Source of the DNA: Lachnospiraceae bacterium UBA4348
GTDB lineage: Bacteria; Bacillota; Clostridia; Lachnospirales; Lachnospiraceae
Direction of reading: 5' to 3'
DNA length: 8,186 bases
Assembly: GCA_002394165.1 (NCBI GenBank)
Contig: DGTA01000004.1
Location: 1 to 8,186, forward strand
Part shown: piece after piece, positions 4,635 to 8,186 of the stretch
Layout of the letters: each line of letters opens with the position of its first letter
How positions within the stretch are numbered: position 1 is the stretch's first letter
Translations under genes and position numbers: made by a program
The notes under the pieces: generated by a model
Databases searched by the model: none
The model's input: the letters and a program-made list of their open reading frames with translations, nothing else
What the model was told of the DNA's origin: nothing

Positions 4635-6947
4635 AGCAGGGTGAATCACAAACGCGTCAAGCAGCTTCTCAACGAAAAGCGCAGCAAGATCACCGACCGC
4701 CAGTTTTTCTCCTCCCGCATCCTTGCCGGGCATTACGAGGATCTGGCCGCGGCGCAGACCCGGCGCTATCACTATAACCGGCGCATCCGAGTCAATCTGA
4801 TCTGGCAGCCCAGGAACCCCACCACAGCGGCAACCGACAACACCAATATCATCATCAACGCGGGAAACCCGGCCGTCACGAAAGTGCGCGGCCGGGAAAA
4901 CCGCTATCAGATCGTCACCGGCATGTTCGCCCACGAGCTGGGACACGTGCTCTTTACGGACTTTCTCGCCTCCCAGACTTATCACAACGCGCTGGCTATG
5001 GAACGCTGGTATCCTTCCGCCCCCAAGTTTACCTCTTCGGATATCAACCGTGAGTTTGATTTCTGGGGCTATCTGAAGGCCGATCAGAAGAATCTGGAGA
5101 TGATCCAGATGGTCTCCCATCACATTGCAAACGTCCTGGAGGACGGGTATATTGAAAACCGCATGCTCAACGCCTTCCCCGGCACGCTCGGTTACGGGCT
5201 GGAGGAGCTACGGAAGATGCAGAAAGAAAGCATGGCCAGCGTCACACAGCTCATTGAGCGCGAGGAGGCCGGAGAGATCCACAAGTTTGAAAGCCTCCTG
5301 CAGATCATGCTCTCCTATGCCAAGTTCGGCATGATCAAGTATGGCGATGAGCCTCTTTCCGAAGAGCGCATCCAGACGGTTTTCGGTCTGATGGACAACA
5401 TCGACCGCGCCCTCCTGACGCACTCCGCCAAGGAACGTTTTCAGGTCGTCACACTGATTCTGATTCGCTGCTGGGACACGGTCAAGGACTTTCTGGAGCT
5501 CTGCAAGCAGAAGCAGGAAGAGGCCGCAGCCTCCGGCGGAACCGAAACGGCAGCCGAGACGCTTTCTCAGATGCTGCAGGCCATCGCAGGAAGCTCCAGC
5601 ATTGCCTCCGGCAGCTCTGCTCCTGTTCCTGACAGCGAAGAGCAGGAGGGACAGGACGCCAGCGCCGGTGTTCGCTCTATGACCCACCAGGATGCGGAAG
5701 AAAGCAATCCCCCGGATGGTAACGGAGACGCAGGACTCTCCAAGGTGAATGAAAACGCCGAGGAGAAAACCCCGGAGTCACCCGCTCCGGCCGACACTGA
5801 AGCCTCTGAGGAAGAAGTGCCTGCTTCTCCCCCGCCCATGCCCTCCGGAGAATACGGCGGCGGAAGCGGGAACGGAGAAGCCAAAGACGGCGCCAGCGAG
5901 CAGGAAGGAGGCCGAATCCCGCTGCAGCAGACAGACAAGTGCTCTGTTCCGCTCGACGGTACGACCGAGCGCAATGAGGACTACGAGCACCACAAAAGCG
6001 AGAAGGCTGCCAGCGACATTGAGCGTATCCTGGACAAGATGGCCGAGCACGCCGCCTGCGAGGAGCTGGAGAACGAGCGTCTTCAGGAGCTCAATGACAC
6101 AGCGCAGAGCATCTCCTACGGCAACATCCATTCCGGCGTCACCATGCGAGTCAATCGCATCTCCTCTGTTGATGAGGAGCTGATCGAGCAATACGATCAG
6201 ATTTCCGCTCCCCTGCTGGATATCTCCCGGCAGCTCCAGAAAAGTCTGATCCGTCAGCTGAAGGATCAGCGGCGCGGCAGAAAACAGACCGGCCTCCTTA
6301 TAGGGCGGCGGCTGGATTCCCATACGCTTCACCGGACGGACGGCAAGGTTTTCTGCAAGAACAACCTGCCAAACGAGATCCCGGAGCTTGCGGTAGGTCT
6401 GCTGCTGGATGAATCCGGCTCCATGTGGTCCCGCGACCGCTGCACCTATGCCAGAGCTTCGGCGATCATCCTCTATGATTTCTGTCAGAGTCTCGGGATC
6501 CCAATCATGGTCTACGGTCACTCCACCGGTTACTGCAACGATCATAATTCCGTGGAGCTTTACTCCTATGCGGAGTTTGACAGCATCGACCGGAACGACC
6601 GCTACCGTATGATGGACATCTCCGCCCGGGACAGCAACCGGGACGGCGCCGCTCTGCGTTATGTTGCGGAGCAGCTTTCGCGGCGTCCCGAATCAGTAAA
6701 GCTCCTGATCCTGGTGTCCGACGGTCAGCCCGCGGACACCGGGTACTACGGCACCGCAGCCGAGGAAGACCTTCGCGGCATCAAGCAGGAATATCAGCGT
6801 AAACACATCCTTTTCGTGGCCGCCGCCATCGGCGACGACAAGCCCAGTATCGAACGGATCTACGGGGATTCCTTTCTGGATATCACCGATCTCAGCCAAC
6901 TGCCCGTCAAGCTGACCCAGGTGGTCAAGCGACACATACGGATATGA
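4632..6947 (+). CDS. CobT-like VWA protein with HELGH zincin-like motif, 771 aa
   Basis: This is the likely partner of the preceding ATPase, binding substrate or cofactor through a VWA metal site. The N-terminal ~290 residues carry FAHELGHVLFTDF (His101, Glu102, His105) and then HHIANVLEDGYIE (163-175). The acidic residues of that second motif could be a third zinc ligand, as in gluzincin-like folds or the DUF2201 putative metallopeptidase domain. Residues ~290-450 are an acidic, Pro/Ser/Gly-rich linker. A helical segment and a CobT-like LLIGRRLDSHTLHR stretch lead into the VWA domain (~587-771). Its MIDAS motif DESGS (593-597), NRDGAAL (669-675) and VSDGQP (Asp697) all fit; Asp replaces the usual Thr in the second motif, as I recall for CobT. 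The TTG start has a strong ribosome site. It is the last gene before the 6954-6983 terminator. Protease activity is unproven. Confidence 0.9.
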   Translation: MSRVNHKRVKQLLNEKRSKITDRQFFSSRILAGHYEDLAAAQTRRYHYNRRIRVNLIWQPRNPTTAATDNTNIIINAGNPAVTKVRGRENRYQIVTGMFAHELGHVLFTDFLASQTYHNALAMERWYPSAPKFTSSDINREFDFWGYLKADQKNLEMIQMVSHHIANVLEDGYIENRMLNAFPGTLGYGLEELRKMQKESMASVTQLIEREEAGEIHKFESLLQIMLSYAKFGMIKYGDEPLSEERIQTVFGLMDNIDRALLTHSAKERFQVVTLILIRCWDTVKDFLELCKQKQEEAAASGGTETAAETLSQMLQAIAGSSSIASGSSAPVPDSEEQEGQDASAGVRSMTHQDAEESNPPDGNGDAGLSKVNENAEEKTPESPAPADTEASEEEVPASPPPMPSGEYGGGSGNGEAKDGASEQEGGRIPLQQTDKCSVPLDGTTERNEDYEHHKSEKAASDIERILDKMAEHAACEELENERLQELNDTAQSISYGNIHSGVTMRVNRISSVDEELIEQYDQISAPLLDISRQLQKSLIRQLKDQRRGRKQTGLLIGRRLDSHTLHRTDGKVFCKNNLPNEIPELAVGLLLDESGSMWSRDRCTYARASAIILYDFCQSLGIPIMVYGHSTGYCNDHNSVELYSYAEFDSIDRNDRYRMMDISARDSNRDGAALRYVAEQLSRRPESVKLLILVSDGQPADTGYYGTAAEEDLRGIKQEYQRKHILFVAAAIGDDKPSIERIYGDSFLDITDLSQLPVKLTQVVKRHIRI

Positions 6948-6953
6948 CCAATG

Positions 6954-6983
6954 CAGCGGAGGCCAACTGGTCTCCGCTGTTTT
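6954..6983 (+). terminator. Terminator closing the ssb-AAA-VWA operon
   Basis: Arms 6954-6964 and 6969-6979 give 11 pairs (one G-U) around an AACT loop, followed by TTTT. The stem begins six bases after the VWA stop codon. Confidence 0.85.
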
Positions 6984-7014
6984 CGTTGTGTGCATAAATG
7001 GGGTTCAGGAGCTC

Positions 7015-7042
7015 AGCGAGTCGATCCCGCTTATCTCCACCA
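7015..7042 (+). other. tRNA-like 3' end (probably tmRNA/ssrA) left as an attachment site
   Basis: Read back from CCA (7040-7042), the parts are the discriminator A (7039), acceptor strand TATCTCC (7032-7038), T-stem strand CCGCT (7027-7031) and T-loop GTCGATC (7020-7026, normally TTCGATC). The other T-stem strand, AGCGA (7015-7019), pairs at four of five positions. No matching 5' acceptor (GGGGATA or GGAGATA), D-arm or anticodon arm is present upstream, so this is a fragment and not a gene. CTCCACCA is the usual tmRNA ending. The break at 7019-7020 suggests that crossover sequence begins about there. It most likely marks the element/chromosome junction. Confidence 0.6.
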
Positions 7043-7099
7043 AAGCAAGATAATCCGAACCACATCTTCTCAATCGGAGATGGGTTCGGATTTTGCTTT
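7043..7099 (+). terminator. Long terminator directly after the tRNA-like 3' end
   Basis: Nested stems pair 7043-7048 with 7093-7098 (AAGCAA/TTGCTT), 7052-7061 with 7083-7092 (AATCCGAACC/GGTTCGGATT) and 7063-7069 with 7076-7082, with small bulges and a 6-nt loop. TTTTGCTTT follows the core stem. Its position immediately after CCA suits the native terminator of the host RNA gene. Confidence 0.8.
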
Positions 7100-7172
7100 A
7101 TTATCGATGATTTCCAATCCAGCCGCAAACACGGTAAGCGCAAGCCAAAATGAAGATATGGAGGAGATCATC

Positions 7173-7403
7173 ATGAAGAAATTGTTATTCTGCGAGTTCA
7201 ACATCGACATGGCCTGCGTGGAGCTGAAGTATTCCGATGGCTCTAAGCTGGCCATAGACTGCGATGGCGTTGAGGACATGTACGCCAAAACCATCCGCCA
7301 GCGCTCAGCACTGGACTACCTAGTCTATAACGCCCCGCTGGAATACGCAGAACTGGTACTGTGCGGAGACGTGGAGGAGTATTTGAAATCGCATCGGAAC
7401 TAG
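7173..7403 (+). CDS. Small DUF6061-like protein, 76 aa
   Basis: The protein starts MKKLLFCEFNIDMACVELKYSDGSKLAIDCDGVEDMYAKT and continues QRSALDYLVYNAPLEYAELVLCGDVEEYL. From memory this pattern matches small Clostridia proteins annotated DUF6061; their function is unknown. It is an acidic cytoplasmic protein without signal peptide or membrane segment. The frame is open back to 6951, but GGAGGAG (7160-7166), six bases before the ATG at 7173, sets the start and keeps the gene clear of the tRNA-like fragment and its terminator. No clear promoter is visible in the ~75 bases between that terminator and the start. It sits outside the presumed element boundary and is followed by two terminator hairpins. 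Confidence 0.85.
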   Translation: MKKLLFCEFNIDMACVELKYSDGSKLAIDCDGVEDMYAKTIRQRSALDYLVYNAPLEYAELVLCGDVEEYLKSHRN

Positions 7404-7427
7404 ATCATAACGAATGAAGGCTTATAA

Positions 7428-7474
7428 AGAATTCTCGCTGACTTCTTTCCTTAAAAGAAATCAGCGAGAATTTT
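7428..7474. terminator. Terminator after the DUF6061-like gene
   Basis: A 12-bp perfect outer stem (7430-7441 with 7461-7472, AATTCTCGCTGA), one C/A mismatch and a 6-bp inner stem (7443-7448 with 7454-7459) close on a 5-nt loop. TTTT ends the plus strand at 7474. A/T-rich sequence on the other side may let it also serve the leftward gene ending at 7519. Confidence 0.85.
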
Positions 7475-7491
7475 CCATTAATGATCACAGT

Positions 7492-7514
7492 AAGTATTCG
7501 ACTAATACTTTTTT
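7492..7514 (+). terminator. Second, A/T-only hairpin with T-tract
   Basis: AAGTATT (7492-7498) pairs with AATACTT (7504-7510) around a 5-nt loop, with T6 at 7509-7514. The stem is weak. It may back up the terminator at 7428-7474 on the plus strand. Confidence 0.45.
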
Positions 7515-7518
7515 GCGA

Positions 7519-7695
7519 TTACTTTGACGCTGGGGTAGGCTTACTGATGGGCCTCCTCCTAATTTTATAGAAGCCATCCCGATCGGCATCTTCTACATAT
7601 TCGTAAATCCAGCCTTTTTCCTTAAATGCATCTAATAATTCTTCATTGTTTGCGGTGATCGGAAAATTGGGCTTGCTACTTATGTCTTTCTCCAT
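7519..7695 (-). CDS. Small hypothetical protein, 58 aa
   Basis: The protein begins MEKDISSKPNFPITANNEELL, has a central helix (ELLDAFKEKGW), an aromatic/acidic patch (IYEYVEDADRDGFYKI) and a basic Pro-rich tail (RRRPISKPTPASK). The upstream in-frame ATG at 7710 is unlikely because the ribosome site AGGAGG (7702-7707) lies inside codons 2-3 of that version. From the ATG at 7693-7695 the spacing is an ideal six bases. Its first 20 bases overlap the end of the 55-aa ORF in another frame, pointing to translational coupling in a leftward unit behind the kinase. No known family, signal peptide or membrane segment is recognised. Base composition is more A+T-rich than in the kinase. Confidence 0.65.
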   Translation of the reverse strand: MEKDISSKPNFPITANNEELLDAFKEKGWIYEYVEDADRDGFYKIRRRPISKPTPASK

Positions 7696-7843
7696 GGAAG
7701 ACCTCCTCATTCTTGTTGGTGTTGGTCGGCAAACCTTTCACCTGCTCTAATGGGGAGCTTTCTTTTTGTCCATTGCTAAAGCACTTTTTCCCACTGGCAT
7801 AGCCAGTGGTTGTCTTCCAAAACGAAGGTGCTGTTTCTTCCAT
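7676..7843 (-). CDS. Possible small ORF, 55 aa, starting one base after the kinase stop
   Basis: The minus-strand ATG at 7841-7843 comes one base after the kinase TAG (7845-7847), with AAGAGGA about five bases upstream. The frame runs 55 codons to TAG (7676-7678). The translation begins MEETAPSFWKTTTGYASGKK, is polar and basic, has no hydrophobic segment and ends GERHK. Placement, ribosome site and the 20-base overlap with the next ORF favour a real coupled gene. Against it, the composition is low in hydrophobic residues, and a perfect inverted repeat (7791-7809) lies within it. A non-coding or repeat-derived stretch that happens to be open is therefore possible. Family not recognised. Confidence 0.45.
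   Translation of the reverse strand: MEETAPSFWKTTTGYASGKKCFSNGQKESSPLEQVKGLPTNTNKNEEVFHGERHK
7791..7809. repeat. Perfect 8-bp inverted repeat (CCACTGGC-ATA-GCCAGTGG)
   Basis: Arms 7791-7798 and 7802-7809 pair perfectly around three bases. Neither strand has a T-run directly after the stem, so it is not a standard terminator. A short outer pairing AGCAC/GTGCT (7780-7784 with 7828-7832) may extend it. Short hairpins of this kind resemble subterminal hairpins of IS200/IS605-type elements, but no transposase remnant is seen here. Confidence 0.6.
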
Positions 7844-7844
7844 G

Positions 7845-8186
7845 CTATCCTCTTACAAAAGAACTGAGCTTGTGCGCTAGTTCCTTTGTAGAATCGTACA
7901 GCGCGTCGTAGACTGCCTGATATTGCTCATACGCCGCGTGCGCTTTCGGATCAGGCGCGTAAGTTCTGCCGGCGTGGACATAGCGCGTCAGCGCGGCATA
8001 GTTCTCAAAGCCCGGAAAAGAGACGCCCAGCGCCGCCATCAGCGCATCGCCGTAGCAGGCGCCGACCGTCACTTGCGGCGTTACGATCTCCTTGCCGAGA
8101 ATATCGGCGATGATCTGCATCCACAGCGGATTCTGCGCGCCGCCGCCTACGGCGATGATCCGGTCGATACGCGCCTCGGGGTGCGA
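7845..8186 (-). CDS. FGGY-family carbohydrate kinase, C-terminal part (xylulokinase-like)
   Basis: The gene enters from the right edge and ends at TAG (7845-7847), so only the last 113 residues are visible. FGGY kinases transfer the ATP gamma-phosphate to a sugar in the cytoplasm, and this is part of their C-terminal actin-like domain. The diagnostic stretch is RIIAVGGGAQNPLWMQIIADILGKEI, matching the second FGGY signature (GGG..s..w.Q..AD.lg..v). ACYGDALMAALGV follows, corresponding to the conserved G.A..AA.G segment. The Tyr-rich helical tail (HAAYEQYQAVYDALYDSTKELAHKL) resembles xylulokinases, but the substrate cannot be fixed from this part. The two small ORFs downstream are packed tightly against it. 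It appears to be chromosomal flank and not element cargo. Confidence 0.9.
   Translation of the reverse strand, partial: SHPEARIDRIIAVGGGAQNPLWMQIIADILGKEIVTPQVTVGACYGDALMAALGVSFPGFENYAALTRYVHAGRTYAPDPKAHAAYEQYQAVYDALYDSTKELAHKLSSFVRG

Noticed and set aside
5778..6545. Minus-strand frame of 255 codons opposite the VWA protein
   Set aside because: The plus strand carries intact MIDAS motifs and CobT-like sequence across the same bases; the minus frame shows no family features.
2731..6947. Cobaltochelatase CobS/CobT for cobalamin synthesis
   Set aside because: The architecture is similar, but both proteins have large extra domains, no CobN or cobalamin gene is present, and the operon begins with ssb.
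6953..7042. A complete tRNA gene ending at CCA 7042
   Set aside because: No 5' acceptor strand matching TATCTCC, no D-arm or anticodon arm, and the upstream bases are the operon terminator.
7791..7809. Intrinsic terminator of the kinase gene
   Set aside because: Neither strand has a T-tract directly after the stem, and it lies inside an open frame that may be translated.
1..8186. CRISPR array, rRNA genes, or a full insertion sequence
   Set aside because: No regularly spaced repeats, no rRNA-like sequence and no transposase or integrase gene were seen on either strand.

Overview
The window looks like the right-hand end of an integrated conjugative or mobilisable element in a moderately GC-rich Bacillota genome, probably a Clostridia/Oscillospiraceae-type gut anaerobe. 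This placement rests on strong AAGGAGG-type ribosome sites, sigma-A promoters, codon use, an ssb-led accessory operon and an FGGY sugar kinase at the right edge. No taxonomic marker gene is present, so it is inference.

Left part (1-1056). The 3' end of an unidentified rightward gene runs into a perfect 15-bp hairpin (120-162). It converges there with a leftward 176-codon gene of unknown function (219-749). That gene is served by a near-consensus promoter (792-820), which sits back to back with a second good sigma-A promoter (857-885) firing rightward. The rightward promoter precedes a ~165-nt leader that folds into several hairpins. One of them (941-978) is a 15-bp stem followed by a U-tract, a likely attenuator.

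Central operon (1057-6983). The order is ssb, an intergenic hairpin with a T-tract, a small unknown protein, a two-helix membrane-anchored unknown protein, a 625-aa MoxR/CobS-like AAA+ ATPase, a 771-aa CobT-like VWA protein with an HELGH zincin-like motif, and a closing terminator. The ATPase/VWA pair follows the logic of CobS-CobT, NorQ-NorD, CbbQ-CbbO and RavA-ViaA: the AAA+ ring acts on a target presented by its VWA partner. No cobaltochelatase CobN, NO reductase or Rubisco is present, so the substrate is unknown. The link with ssb and a membrane protein makes this a candidate accessory machine of the mobile element, acting in DNA transfer, conflict or remodelling.

Right boundary (7015-7099). 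The sequence ends abruptly in a tRNA-like T-loop, acceptor strand and CCA, most like the 3' end of tmRNA (ssrA), followed directly by a long terminator hairpin. The 5' part of the RNA is absent. This is what an attachment site displaced to the far end of an inserted element looks like, and it probably marks the element/chromosome junction.

Right flank (7100-8186). This part is visibly more A+T-rich apart from the kinase. It holds a 76-aa DUF6061-like protein gene, two terminator hairpins, and a leftward run made of the C-terminal part of an FGGY carbohydrate kinase followed by two tightly packed small ORFs (55 and 58 aa). The 55-aa ORF starts one base after the kinase stop codon and contains a perfect 8-bp inverted repeat.
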